Part shown: in pieces, positions 9,830-18,845 of the stretch
How the letters are laid out: the number at the start of each line of letters is the position of its first letter
Position numbering within the stretch: the first letter of the stretch is position 1
From: Mycetocola manganoxydans
Lineage (GTDB): Bacteria > Actinomycetota > Actinomycetes > Actinomycetales > Microbacteriaceae
DNA: 64,000 nt
Direction: 5' to 3'
Assembly: GCF_003667545.1 (NCBI RefSeq)
Contig: NZ_RCUV01000008.1
Coordinates: 170,604-234,603, forward strand
Notes under the pieces: model-generated
What the model was told of the DNA's origin: nothing
The model's input: the letters and a program-made list of their open reading frames with translations, nothing else
The model's database searches: none
Position numbers and translations under genes: made by a program

Positions 9830-10794
9830 TGACTCGCCTTGCCCAGTCGCGCCTCGCGTCTCGTCCGCGGCGTTGCGGTCGGCTTCTCGTCGCCGTAGTG
9901 GCTGAGAAAGAGCTCCTCGAGCGACGGCGGGGTGATGGTGAGCCCGCGGACGCGGAGGGCGGCAAGGGCGGGGAGAACGTCGACGAGTTCGTCGCTGTCC
10001 GCGGTGAAGTGGGCTCGCGTTCCGTCGAGAACGAGGTCGGAGCTCCGCGGAAGAGAGCGCAGGTCGCTCTCGTCGAGACCCTCGAGCGCGAACGCCACAT
10101 CGGTGCGGGTGAGGTGTCGCAGGTCGGCGAGCGTTCCGGTCTCGACGATGCGGCCGGCGCGGATGATGCTCACCCGGTCGCACAGCTTCTCCACCTCGCT
10201 GAGGATGTGGCTCGAGAGAAGCACCGTGGATCCGGCCGCGACCGCCTCCGTGAGCTCCCGCCGGAACACCACCTCCATCACCGGGTCAAGCCCGGACGTC
10301 GGTTCGTCGAGCAGGTACAGCCCGGCCGGAACCGCGAGGGCGGCGATGAGCGCGACCTTCTGCCGGTTGCCGGTGGAGTAGGTGTGCCCCTTGCGTGACG
10401 GGTCGAACGAGAACGCATCGATGAGGTGGGCGCGACGGGCGGCATAGGCCTGCGGGTTCCGGATGCCGCGGAGTCGGCAGAGCAGGTCGATCGCCTCACC
10501 GCCGGTGAGAGTGGGCCAGAGCGGAACCCCCGCCGGGACGTAGGCCATGCGGGTGTGGAGCGGAACGGCATCCGTCCAGGGATCCCGGTCATAGACCGTG
10601 ACCGATCCGGACGTCGCCCTGGCGAGCCCGAGCAGGATCTTGATGGTGGTGGATTTGCCCGCCCCGTTGGGGCCGAGGAAGCCGTGGATCTCACCGCCGG
10701 AGACCTCAAGGTCGAGTCCGTCAAGCGCGCGGACGGATCCATAATTTTTCCGCAGGTCGTGCGTGGAAATGACCGTGCTCATGGCACCGGACAT
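9826..10794 (-). CDS. ABC transporter ATP-binding protein
   Basis: A 322-residue ATPase partner of the downstream permease. Walker A is GPNGAGKST (about residues 41-49), the Walker B/D-loop region is LYLLDEPTSGLDP, and the H-loop is LSSHIL. The signature motif is atypical, YSTGNRQK instead of LSGGQ, a variant seen in several DrrA-like exporters. The C-terminal region (about 230-322) is an accessory domain of the drug-exporter type. Two ATGs, 10794 and 10782, are possible; neither has an ideally spaced ribosome binding site. Confidence 0.92.
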   Translation of the reverse strand: MSGAMSTVISTHDLRKNYGSVRALDGLDLEVSGGEIHGFLGPNGAGKSTTIKILLGLARATSGSVTVYDRDPWTDAVPLHTRMAYVPAGVPLWPTLTGGEAIDLLCRLRGIRNPQAYAARRAHLIDAFSFDPSRKGHTYSTGNRQKVALIAALAVPAGLYLLDEPTSGLDPVMEVVFRRELTEAVAAGSTVLLSSHILSEVEKLCDRVSIIRAGRIVETGTLADLRHLTRTDVAFALEGLDESDLRSLPRSSDLVLDGTRAHFTADSDELVDVLPALAALRVRGLTITPPSLEELFLSHYGDEKPTATPRTRREARLGKASQ

Positions 10795-10828
10795 TACCCC
10801 CGTGCTTGTCGGTTGTTAAGGGGGGAGC

Positions 10829-11197
10829 TCAGGCATCCTCGTCGAGGATCACCAGGCAGAACGGATGCCCCGCCGGGTCGAGATACACGCGGAAGTCGCT
10901 CTCGCGGTAGCCGGCGTCGGTCGCCCCGAGTGCGAGCACCTGTTTCTCGGCGAGGTCGATGTCGTCGACCTTGACGTCGAGGTGCAGCTGCTGCGGAACG
11001 AGCTGTCCGGGCCACTGCGGCGGCGTGTACGGGTCGACGAGCTGGAAGGCGACGCTCGGCGCCCCGGTGACCGGCGCGATCGTCACCCAGTCGGCCTCGT
11101 TGTCGACCCGTTCCATGCCGAGCAACTCCTCGTAGAACGACGCCAGGCGGTCGGGGTCAGGGCAGTCCAGAACGATGCTGTGCAGTTCTCCGATCAT
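10829..11197 (-). CDS. VOC family protein
   Basis: A 122-residue VOC-fold protein read from the ATG at 11197 (MIGELHSIVLDCPDP). It has the paired modules DRLASFYEELLGMERV and QQLHLDVKVDDIDLAEKQVLALGA, and ends with the typical DPAGHPFCLV block, where the His is a candidate metal ligand. The open frame extends 16 codons further upstream into sequence that does not resemble the family. It is divergent from the MATE gene. Confidence 0.85.
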   Translation of the reverse strand: MIGELHSIVLDCPDPDRLASFYEELLGMERVDNEADWVTIAPVTGAPSVAFQLVDPYTPPQWPGQLVPQQLHLDVKVDDIDLAEKQVLALGATDAGYRESDFRVYLDPAGHPFCLVILDEDA

Positions 11198-11377
11198 GGC
11201 CGGAAGACTACTCGCGCCCGTAAGGGCTCGGGAACCCCGGCACACCCTCGAATTGCCACAATCTGCTGGAGCGGCGATCGATTCTCCACATCCTGTCGTT
11301 CATCGGTGCGCCGAGGAGCGTTTCGTGCGGAGTCGACCGCGTCAGCGCCGAACCCGTCCAAGGCTAGGCTCGGTCGA

Positions 11378-12691
11378 GTGAGTACCGTGAACCGCGACAT
11401 CCTGCGTCTCGCGGTCCCCACCCTCGGCGCGCTGATCGCCGAACCGCTGTTCCTCCTCGCTGACTCCGCCATGGTCGGGCACCTCGGGATCCCGCAGCTC
11501 GCCGGCCTCGGCATCGCGAGCGTCGTGCTGCAGACGATCATCGGCCTCATGGTCTTCCTCGCCTACGCAACGACACCTGCCGTCGCCCGCAAACTCGGCG
11601 CGGGTGACGAACGCGGCGCGGTGTCTGTCGGGATCGACGGCATGTGGCTCGCGCTCGGCCTCGGTGCAGTGCTCGCGATCTGCGGCTGGATCGCAACACC
11701 CGCCCTCATCTCACCGTTCGGTGCGTCACCGGATGTCATGGGCGAGGCATCCGTGTATCTCTCGATATCGATGGCCGGGCTCCCGGCCATGCTCCTCGTC
11801 TTCGCCGGGACGGGACTGTTGCGCGGACTGCAGGACACACGCACCCCGCTCATCGTGGCGACGGTGGGCTTCGGGGCGAACATCGCGCTCAACTACGCTC
11901 TCATCTACGTTCTGAACTTCGGCATCGCCGGGGCCGCTCTCGGAACGGTGCTCGCGCAATGGGGAATGGCCGCCGTCTATGTTGTCGTAGTGCTGCGTCA
12001 CGCCCGCCGGACGAAAGCGACCATCCGGCCGCACCGCGAAGGCATTTCAGGCTCCGCGCTCTCCGGCGGCTGGCTGTTCGTGCGCACGGTGAGCCTCCGT
12101 GCCGCGATCCTGCTCGCGACGTTCGTCGCAACGGACATCGGTACGGCCGAGCTCGCCGGCTTCCAGATCGTGATGACGCTGTTCACGTTCACCGCGTTCG
12201 CGCTCGACGCGCTCGCGATCGCCGCCCAGGCCCTTATCGGCAAGAACCTCGGTGCCGCGGACACCGCGCTCGTCCGCATGGTCCTCACCAGATGCCTGCA
12301 GTGGGGAGTCGGGGCTGGTGTGGTGCTCGGACTCGTCGTCGTCGCCACCTCGGGAGTCGCCGGCGTGCTGTTCACCGGTGACCCCGAACTCGCCCGGCTT
12401 CTCATGCCGAGCCTCGTGATCCTCGGGATCAGCACTCCGCTGGCCGGCTTCGTCTTCGTCCTCGACGGCGTGCTGATCGGGGCGGGTGACGCGCGCTACC
12501 TCGCACTCACCGGCATCCTCAACGTCGCTGCGTTCGTGCCGCTCGCGCTGGGGGTCCTCCTGGCGGCACCGGCGGGCGCGAGCGGACTGGCGTGGCTCAC
12601 GGCGGCGTTCGCTCTCGGTTACCTCGCTGCCCGCGGCGTCACCCTCGGCCTCCGGGCTCGCACCACGGCCTGGATGCGGACCGGCGCGTAG
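11378..12691 (+). CDS. MATE family efflux transporter
   Basis: A 437-residue membrane protein with twelve hydrophobic segments. The N-terminal region (DILRLAVPTLGALIAEPLFLLADSAMVG) and the later GLLRGLQDTRTPL loop are characteristic of the DinF-like branch of MATE exporters, which expel cationic drugs or metabolites in exchange for Na+ or H+. The GTG start at 11378 gives the standard N terminus; the longer open frame runs back through the neighbouring VOC gene and is not used. Confidence 0.92.
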   Translation: MSTVNRDILRLAVPTLGALIAEPLFLLADSAMVGHLGIPQLAGLGIASVVLQTIIGLMVFLAYATTPAVARKLGAGDERGAVSVGIDGMWLALGLGAVLAICGWIATPALISPFGASPDVMGEASVYLSISMAGLPAMLLVFAGTGLLRGLQDTRTPLIVATVGFGANIALNYALIYVLNFGIAGAALGTVLAQWGMAAVYVVVVLRHARRTKATIRPHREGISGSALSGGWLFVRTVSLRAAILLATFVATDIGTAELAGFQIVMTLFTFTAFALDALAIAAQALIGKNLGAADTALVRMVLTRCLQWGVGAGVVLGLVVVATSGVAGVLFTGDPELARLLMPSLVILGISTPLAGFVFVLDGVLIGAGDARYLALTGILNVAAFVPLALGVLLAAPAGASGLAWLTAAFALGYLAARGVTLGLRARTTAWMRTGA

Positions 12692-12730
12692 GTCACCGAA
12701 CGCCCGACAGGCGCATTCGGGCCGCTGGTG

Positions 12731-12780
12731 CGTTCAACAGGCGCAGACAGGCCCTTTTCGCCGGCGGCACCTGCTGAACG
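12731..12780. repeat. Imperfect palindrome between MATE and hydrolase genes
   Basis: CGTTCAACAGG (12731-12741) is nearly the reverse complement of CCTGCTGAACG (12770-12780), with one mismatch. It lies 40 bases after the MATE stop codon and could end that transcript. Similar long hairpins occur after other genes in the window. Confidence 0.5.
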
Positions 12781-12812
12781 TGCACACGCGCCCGGGCTGG
12801 CAGACTCGGCTC

Positions 12813-13373
12813 ATGCCTGTTCGCATCGTCGTCGCCCACGGCTACCTCGCGTCGCCCGAAAAGCACTGGTTCCCGTGGCTGGTCGAGCAGTTCGACCCCG
12901 GCGTCGTAAGGGTTCCCGCCCTGCCATCTCCGAAGCATCCGCGGCCTGGACCGTGGGTGAACACGCTCCGGGATGCCGTCCGCCCGGTCGACGACGACAC
13001 GATCCTCGTCGCGCACAGCCTCGGTTCGATCACCACGCTCCGGCTGCTCGAGGCACTGCCGCGACCGTGGACCCTCCGCGGCCTCGTGATCGTCTCCGGG
13101 TTCGCCCAGCCGCTGCCCAACCTGCCCCAGCTCGACGCGTTCACCGCGGAACCGGTGAACTTCGCTGCCATCGCCCAGAGCACGCGTTCGATCCACGTGT
13201 TCGGCTCCGACAACGACACCACTGTCGCGCCGCCGATCACCGCTGCCCTCGCGAACGAGCTCGGTGCCCCGCTCACGATCCTCCCTGGCGGCGGGCACTT
13301 CGTCGAACGCCAGGGCTGCCGGTCCATCCCCGAACTGCTGCCGGTACTCCACGACATGGTCGCCGGCGGCTGA
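12813..13373 (+). CDS. RBBP9/YdeN-like alpha/beta hydrolase
   Basis: A 186-residue small serine hydrolase. It opens with IVVAHGYLASPEKHWFPWL, has the nucleophile elbow AHSLGS at about residue 70, an acidic pair in FGSDNDTTV and a terminal His in LPGGGHFVER. This is the layout of the RBBP9/YdeN family, whose substrates are mostly unknown. The ATG at 12813 is chosen because the MPVRIVVAHGY start aligns with the family; the longer open frame overlaps the MATE gene. Confidence 0.85.
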   Translation: MPVRIVVAHGYLASPEKHWFPWLVEQFDPGVVRVPALPSPKHPRPGPWVNTLRDAVRPVDDDTILVAHSLGSITTLRLLEALPRPWTLRGLVIVSGFAQPLPNLPQLDAFTAEPVNFAAIAQSTRSIHVFGSDNDTTVAPPITAALANELGAPLTILPGGGHFVERQGCRSIPELLPVLHDMVAGG

Positions 13374-13490
13374 CCCGCGTGGCATAACCGAATCGTCATC
13401 AGGACGCAAGAGGATGCCGCATCCCGCGTGCCCCTGACAGCATCGAAGACGCACCCACATTCCGATGTCGACGACCAGGAGGACCAGCGC

Positions 13491-14387
13491 ATGGCTGCAG
13501 ACCAGTACGCATTCGAAGACCCAACCAAGAAATACGCCGACATCGACACCCCCGAGCAGTACCAGGAGGGGTCAGGACTCGATGCCGACCTCGTCGAGAA
13601 GGCCGACCGGGGCGAGAAGTCCTACCGGGGTACCGGTCGACTCGAGGGGCGCAAGGCGCTCATCACCGGCGCCGACTCCGGGATCGGCGCTGCCGTCGCC
13701 ATCGCGTTCGCCCGTGAAGGCGCCGACGTCGCGATCTCGTACCTGCCCGAGGAGGAAGAGGACGCCCAGGAGATCGTGTCGCTCATCCAGGAGGCCGGAC
13801 GCAAGGCTCTCGCGCTGCCCGGCGACCTGACGGATTCCAGCTACGCCAAGGGAATCGTCGAGCGCACCGTCGAGGAGTTCGGCGGAATCGACATCCTCGT
13901 GAACAACGCCGGAAAGCAGCAGTACGTCAACGATCTGGCCGATCTCAGCGACGCACAGTTCGACGAGACGTTCAAGACCAACGTCTACGCCATGTTCTGG
14001 ACGACGAAGGCGGCGCTCGCACACCTGAAGCCAGGCTCGACGATCATCAACACGTCGTCGATCCAGGCCTACTCGCCGTCTGAGCATCTCGTCGACTACG
14101 CGACGACGAAGGCTTCGATCAACGCGTTCTCGAAGGCGTTGGCGCAGCAGCTTGCCCCGAAGGGCATCCGGGTCAACGTCGTTGCACCGGGCCCGATCTG
14201 GACGCCGCTGCAGACGGCGGGCGGCCAGCCCTCCGAGGCGCTGCCGGAGTTCGGCGAGCAGACCCCGCTCGGCCGCGCCGGTCAGCCGGCGGAACTGGCT
14301 CCCGCCTACGTGTTCCTCGCGTCGGGCGAGTCGAGCTACGTCTCGGGCGAGACGCTCAACGTGAACGGCGGGATGCCCACGCCGTAG
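13491..14387 (+). CDS. SDR family oxidoreductase (YghA/general-stress type)
   Basis: A 298-residue NAD(P)-dependent short-chain dehydrogenase. An N-terminal extension of about 45 residues precedes the cofactor motif TGADSGIGAAVA, then NNAGKQ, the catalytic Ser in NTSSIQAY, and YATTKAS carrying the Tyr-Lys pair. The extension and the YEDPTKKY-like opening place it with YghA/YhdF general stress proteins. The start at 13491 follows AGGAGG with suitable spacing; an upstream ATG at 13428 lacks one. A strong terminator follows. Confidence 0.9.
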   Translation: MAADQYAFEDPTKKYADIDTPEQYQEGSGLDADLVEKADRGEKSYRGTGRLEGRKALITGADSGIGAAVAIAFAREGADVAISYLPEEEEDAQEIVSLIQEAGRKALALPGDLTDSSYAKGIVERTVEEFGGIDILVNNAGKQQYVNDLADLSDAQFDETFKTNVYAMFWTTKAALAHLKPGSTIINTSSIQAYSPSEHLVDYATTKASINAFSKALAQQLAPKGIRVNVVAPGPIWTPLQTAGGQPSEALPEFGEQTPLGRAGQPAELAPAYVFLASGESSYVSGETLNVNGGMPTP

Positions 14388-14409
14388 GGCGCGCGCCCTT
14401 TCACTCGAT

Positions 14410-14449
14410 ACGGACGAAGGCACCCGGTACGCCGGGTGTCTTCGTCCGT
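14410..14449 (+). terminator. Long hairpin terminator
   Basis: ACGGACGAAG and CACCCGG pair with CCGGGTG and CTTCGTCCGT around a TACG loop, giving nearly 18 base pairs. It begins 22 bases after the SDR stop codon. Confidence 0.85.
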
Positions 14450-14569
14450 TGTGCGTGATTTCGCGACTTCGAGCCACCCGCGCGGCCGACGGCATCCACC
14501 GATCGGTTGATGCCGGATTCAGTCGAACGTCCGCTACCGCCGGAGGCTCGACACGGGCACTCTTGAAGC

Positions 14570-15480
14570 ATGAACTCCAGCAGAGCGCCGCACGGCGACA
14601 ACATCGTCGAGGTCGAGAACCTCGGTAAGCGCTACGGCAGCCTCACCGCCGTCGACGACGTGAGTTTCGAGATCCGTCGCGGGGAGACGTTCGCGCTCCT
14701 CGGTCCCAACGGTGCGGGCAAGTCGACCACGATCGAGATCCTCGAAGGCTACCGCGACCGCTCGAGCGGATCGGTGCGCGTCCTCGGTGTTGACCCGCAG
14801 AAGGGCGGCCTCGCCTGGAAGGCCCAGCTGGGCATCGTCCTTCAGTCCAGCGCCGAAGCCGCTCACGTCACCGTCCGTGAACAGCTCGAGCAATTCGCCG
14901 CGTACTACGACTCTCCACGAGACGTCGACGAGGTCCTCACCGCCGTCGGCCTCACCGAGAAGGCGAAGACCCGCATCGCCAAACTGTCCGGCGGCAACGC
15001 CGTCGCGTCGACGTCGCCCTCGGCGTGATCGGCCGACCCCAGCTGCTGTTCCTCGACGAGCCCACCACCGGGTTCGACCCCGAAGCGCGCCGCCAGTTCT
15101 GGGAGCTCATCCGGTCGCTCAAGGCGGACGGCACCACGATCCTCCTCACCACCCATTACCTCGACGAAGCGGCACAACTCGCCGATCGGGTCGCCGTCAT
15201 CGCCGGCGGCACGCTGGTCGAAATCGGACCGGTCGACACGATCGGTGGGGCAGAAGCCCGGATCCCCGTCGTCCGGTGGCGCGACGACGCGGGGCTGCAC
15301 GAAGAACGCACGCTCGAACCCGCGGCCTTCGCCTCCCGCCTCTTCGCGGCCACCGGACGCGAACCGCGTGACCTCGAAATCCTGCGCCCGAGCCTCGAGG
15401 ACGTGTACCTCGGACTCGTCGGCGCAAACGACCGGATGCCGCATGCCGCGGCTTCCGAAGGAGAACCGACCCATGTCTGA
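14570..15480 (+). pseudogene. ABC transporter ATP-binding protein, split by a one-base frameshift
   Basis: Two overlapping frames together encode one ATPase. The first (14570-15028) has Walker A GPNGAGKST and runs to AKLSGG, then goes out of frame. The second (from 15025) resumes with VIGRPQLLFLDEPTTGFDP (Walker B, D-loop) and TTHYLDEA (H-loop). Restoring one C near 14995 (GGCGGCAACGCC to GGCGGCCAACGCC) gives LSGGQRRRVDVALGVIGRP and a normal 303-residue protein. As written, the protein stops right after LSGG and cannot function. It is either a recent null mutation or a sequencing error. The permease, kinase and regulator downstream are intact. Confidence 0.9.
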
Positions 15481-16345
15481 GACCACTCTCACCCGGCCGC
15501 CCCTTCCGACGGGCGTCACTCCGCTGTCCCGTGGTCGCACGCTGCGGCTCGGGCTCAAGCGCATCGCCTACGAGGTCCGTGTCTACTTCCGTGTCGGGGA
15601 CCAGGTGTTCTTCACCTTCCTCTTCCCGGTGGTGATGCTCTCGATCTTCGCGACAGCGTTCTCCACGAGCGGCAACATCGGGACGAATCCGGACGGCAGC
15701 GGTGGCATCACCCAGGGCGCGTACTTCCTCCCGGGAATGGTCGCGGCGGGCATCCTGCTCTCCGGCGTGCAGAACCTCGCCACCGACATCGCGATGGAGA
15801 AGAGTGACGGCACACTCAAGCGACTGGGAGGCTCACCCCTCCCCGTGGTCAGCTACTTCATCGGCAAGATGGGCCAGGTCTTCGTGACCTCCCTCGCACA
15901 ACTGGTGCTGCTGTTCCTGGTCGCCCGGATGCTGTTCGCCATCGAGCTGCCGACCGAGCCCGAGAAGTGGGCGACGTTCGCGTGGATCTACCTTCTCGGC
16001 ATCCTCACGTGTGCCGTGCTCGGCATCGCACTCTCGGCCGTCCCGCGCACCGGCAAGAGCGCAGGAGCCGTCATCATCCCGATCGTGCTGGTGCTGCAGT
16101 TCATCTCCGGTGTCTACCTGATGTTCACGATGCTCCCCGAGTGGCTGCAGAACATCGCCAGCCTGTTCCCGCTCAAATGGCTGGCCCAGGGGATGCGATC
16201 CGTGTTCCTGCCCGAGAGCTTCGCAAGTCTCGAACAGCACGGAGGCTGGGACCTCGACGCGGTCGCGCTCAACCTGCTCATCTGGTGCGTCGTCGGGCTG
16301 GTGCTCTGCCGCCTCACCTTCCGCTGGATCCGCAAGGACTCCTGA
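15473..16345 (+). CDS. ABC-2 type exporter permease
   Basis: A 290-residue membrane protein with six hydrophobic segments and a basic N terminus, matching the ABC-2 permease layout (FFTFLFPVVMLSIFATAF, YFLPGMVAAGILLSGVQNL, and PLKWLAQGMRSVFLP near the end). Its ATG overlaps the end of the ATPase gene by eight bases and has a GAAGGAG site. With the ATPase and the downstream two-component genes it resembles self-regulated drug-exporter operons. Confidence 0.9.
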   Translation: MSETTLTRPPLPTGVTPLSRGRTLRLGLKRIAYEVRVYFRVGDQVFFTFLFPVVMLSIFATAFSTSGNIGTNPDGSGGITQGAYFLPGMVAAGILLSGVQNLATDIAMEKSDGTLKRLGGSPLPVVSYFIGKMGQVFVTSLAQLVLLFLVARMLFAIELPTEPEKWATFAWIYLLGILTCAVLGIALSAVPRTGKSAGAVIIPIVLVLQFISGVYLMFTMLPEWLQNIASLFPLKWLAQGMRSVFLPESFASLEQHGGWDLDAVALNLLIWCVVGLVLCRLTFRWIRKDS

Positions 16346-16397
16346 GCCGACGGCACCCGGCACAACCCATCGATGAGAAGTACGAGAGAGTAGTTTC

Positions 16398-17576
16398 GTG
16401 ACCAGTCCGAAGTGGTGGGACCTCGCCCTCGTTGCGACCGTCCTCATCGTGGGCATAACGGTCGCATCGGTGAATGACGGAATCGGGCGCTGGGGCGCCT
16501 GGGCAGCCTTGGCGACGCTTATTGTCGTCTACGTCGCCTTCGGCCGCCGGCTCATCGGCGCCGAGGAACTGAACCCGCGGCCGACGCTCGCCGCATCCCT
16601 CTCGCTCCAGACCCTGCTCGCGCTCACGGTCGCGGCAGGATCGGCGTTCGAACCGAACGTCATCACCGCCCAGATCTTCATCTTCCCCCTGCTGTGGGTG
16701 GTGTCGCTCTCGACGAAGCAGGCCGTCCTCGCCAATATCGGAGCCGCGGCCGTCATCGCCGTCGGCTTCGTCATCGGCCTGAGGGAGGGCCAGGACGGTA
16801 TCGTCCAGGGCATCTTCGTCGGCGGGCTCTCGCTCGGGTTCAGTCTCGCCCTCGGGCTCTGGATCAGCCAGATCGCCGCCTACGGTGACGAGCGGCAGCG
16901 CCTGCTCGTGGACCTGCAGGCCGCCCAGGGTGAACTCGAACTGCTCAGCAGGGATGCCGGGGCGACCGCCGAGCGGGAACGCATCGCCCGCGAGATCCAC
17001 GACACGATCGCGCAGAGCCTCACGAGCGTCGTGATGCTGGCCCAGCGCGCTCGGCTCGAACAACCGACGGCGGAGTCCACGCTCGAGATGATCGAGTCCA
17101 CGGCGCGGGAGGCCCTCGGCGAGGCCCGAGCCCTCGTCGCTGTCAACGCCGGGCTTCCCGGCGACGACGCGTCGCTCGGTGAGACCCTGCACCGACTCGC
17201 CGAGCGGTTCCGGCGTGAGACGGGAGTGATCGTCACCGCCCACATCGACGCGATCACCCTGCCCCGCGATCTCGAAGTCGTCCTGCTCCGCTGCGCCCAG
17301 GAGGGCCTCGCGAATGTGCGCAAGCACGCCAACGCGGGCGCAGCATCCGTCACCATCGAACAGCACGCGGATGCCGTCACCCTCACGATCGAGGACGACG
17401 GCAGCGGGCTCGGTGAACTCCGCGACACGATCGAGCACGGCTTCGGGCTCTCCGGCATGCGCGATCGGGTCGGACTCGTCGGTGGGCAACTGAGGATCTC
17501 AGACGCCGCATCCGCCACGTCAACAGGGACGCGGCTCGAGGTCACGATCCCGCTCGTGAGGGAGACGTCGCGATGA
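16398..17576 (+). CDS. Sensor histidine kinase, NarL/DesK type (HisKA_3)
   Basis: A 392-residue membrane kinase. Several hydrophobic segments fill residues 8-165, with no large extracellular domain, so the signal is probably sensed within or at the membrane. A dimerisation region follows with the phosphorylated His at about residue 201 (REIHDTIAQSL), then the ATPase domain with NVRKHANA (N box), DDGSGLG and GFGLSGMRDRV. The start is GTG at 16398. It overlaps the response regulator gene by four bases (ATGA), so the two form a pair that probably controls the exporter just upstream. Confidence 0.92.
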   Translation: MTSPKWWDLALVATVLIVGITVASVNDGIGRWGAWAALATLIVVYVAFGRRLIGAEELNPRPTLAASLSLQTLLALTVAAGSAFEPNVITAQIFIFPLLWVVSLSTKQAVLANIGAAAVIAVGFVIGLREGQDGIVQGIFVGGLSLGFSLALGLWISQIAAYGDERQRLLVDLQAAQGELELLSRDAGATAERERIAREIHDTIAQSLTSVVMLAQRARLEQPTAESTLEMIESTAREALGEARALVAVNAGLPGDDASLGETLHRLAERFRRETGVIVTAHIDAITLPRDLEVVLLRCAQEGLANVRKHANAGAASVTIEQHADAVTLTIEDDGSGLGELRDTIEHGFGLSGMRDRVGLVGGQLRISDAASATSTGTRLEVTIPLVRETSR

Positions 17577-18220
17577 CGGGCATCCGTGTGATCGTCGCCG
17601 ACGACCACCCGATCGTCCGATCAGGGATCGCTGGGCTGTTGTCACTCGCCGACGACATCGACGTGGTTGCCGAAGCGTCCAACGGTCGAGAGGCGGTCGC
17701 GCTGGCCCAGGAGCTCACGCCGGATCTCGTGCTGATGGACCTGCGGATGCCGGTGGCCGACGGCCCGGAATTCGACGGCGCCGCCGCGACCGCGCGCATC
17801 ATCGAAACGGTGCCAGGCACCCGCGTTCTCATTCTCACGACGTACGAGACCGACGACCACATCCTCGGCGCGATCGAGGCAGGTGCGAGCGGGTACCTGC
17901 TCAAGGCAGCGCCGCAGGAAGAGATCCTCGCGGGCGTCCGCAGTGTCGTCGGCGGACAGACGGTGCTCGCGCCCGGCATCGCCGCGAAACTCGTCTCGCG
18001 CATGCGGCAGGATGCAGCGGTTCCCCGGCCCCGCCTCAGTGAGCGGGAACTCGATGTGCTGCGCCTCGTTGCGGCGGGTAACAGCAACGCGTCAGTTGCC
18101 GGCCGCCTCTTCATCAGCGAGGCGACGGTGAAGACGCACCTGCTTCACGTGTTCGAGAAGCTCGGCGTCTCCGACCGCACCCGCGCGGTGACGCTCGCCC
18201 TCGAACTCGGCCTGCTCTGA
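17573..18220 (+). CDS. NarL/FixJ family response regulator
   Basis: A 215-residue transcription factor. The receiver domain has the acidic pocket (ADDHP, about residues 9-13), the phosphoacceptor Asp at about 56 (VLMDLRMP), and the conserved Thr and Lys (LTTYE, YLLKAAP). A LuxR-type helix-turn-helix follows from about residue 150 (LSERELDVLRLVAAGNSN, EATVKTHLLHVFEKL). It is coupled to the kinase gene and is the expected output of that sensor. Confidence 0.94.
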   Translation: MTGIRVIVADDHPIVRSGIAGLLSLADDIDVVAEASNGREAVALAQELTPDLVLMDLRMPVADGPEFDGAAATARIIETVPGTRVLILTTYETDDHILGAIEAGASGYLLKAAPQEEILAGVRSVVGGQTVLAPGIAAKLVSRMRQDAAVPRPRLSERELDVLRLVAAGNSNASVAGRLFISEATVKTHLLHVFEKLGVSDRTRAVTLALELGLL

Positions 18221-18246
18221 GTCCAGGTCCGGCCGTACCATGAGGC

Positions 18247-18813
18247 ATGCACGTCCTTGAGTTCCACGAGCCGATCCTGACCGAGCGGCTGATGCTGCGC
18301 CTCGAGACCGACGCGGACGTCGACGCGGTGCACTCGTGGCAATCGCGTGAGGATGTCTGCCGGTACCTTCTCTACGCTCCGCGCGATCGTGACACCGTCG
18401 CCACCAAGATCGCGGAGAACGCCGGCCACACGCGACTCGAGTCCAGCGGTGACTATCTCCAGCTCGGTGTGCAGCCGTTGCAGGGCGGACCACTGATCGG
18501 CGAGATGTACATCACCGTCGACAACGCCGCGTTCTCCACGCTCGAGATCGGCTGGGTCTTCCACCCCGACGTCGCCGGCAGGGGATACGCGACCGAAGCG
18601 GCCCAGGCACTGCTCGTTCTCGGCTTCGAGACAATGGGTGCACACCGGATCATCGCGACGCTGACCCCGGAGAACGCGGCATCCGTTCGACTGTGTCTGC
18701 GACTGGGGATGCGCGAAGAGGCGCACTTCGTGGAAGACATGCTCGTGAAGGGCGCGTGGGAGGACACCGGCGTCTACGCGATGCTCGACCGGGAGTACGA
18801 ACTGGGCGAATAG
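18247..18813 (+). CDS. GNAT family N-acetyltransferase (RimJ-like)
   Basis: A 188-residue acetyl-CoA-dependent N-acetyltransferase. The opening PILTERLMLRLETDADVDAV is typical of the RimJ/RimL branch. The acetyl-CoA loop is GRGYATEAA, and the following AHRIIATLTPENAASVRLCLRLGM block is the usual motif B. The substrate may be a protein N terminus or a small molecule. It starts 26 bases after the response regulator and may be cotranscribed with it. Confidence 0.9.
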   Translation: MHVLEFHEPILTERLMLRLETDADVDAVHSWQSREDVCRYLLYAPRDRDTVATKIAENAGHTRLESSGDYLQLGVQPLQGGPLIGEMYITVDNAAFSTLEIGWVFHPDVAGRGYATEAAQALLVLGFETMGAHRIIATLTPENAASVRLCLRLGMREEAHFVEDMLVKGAWEDTGVYAMLDREYELGE

Positions 18814-18845
18814 GCTTCCCGGCGCTCGTTTGTGATGATGAGGTC

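Noticed and set aside
14990..15030. Programmed frameshift in the ABC ATPase
   Set aside because: There is no slippery heptamer, and the break lies inside an essential signature motif; a base loss is simpler.
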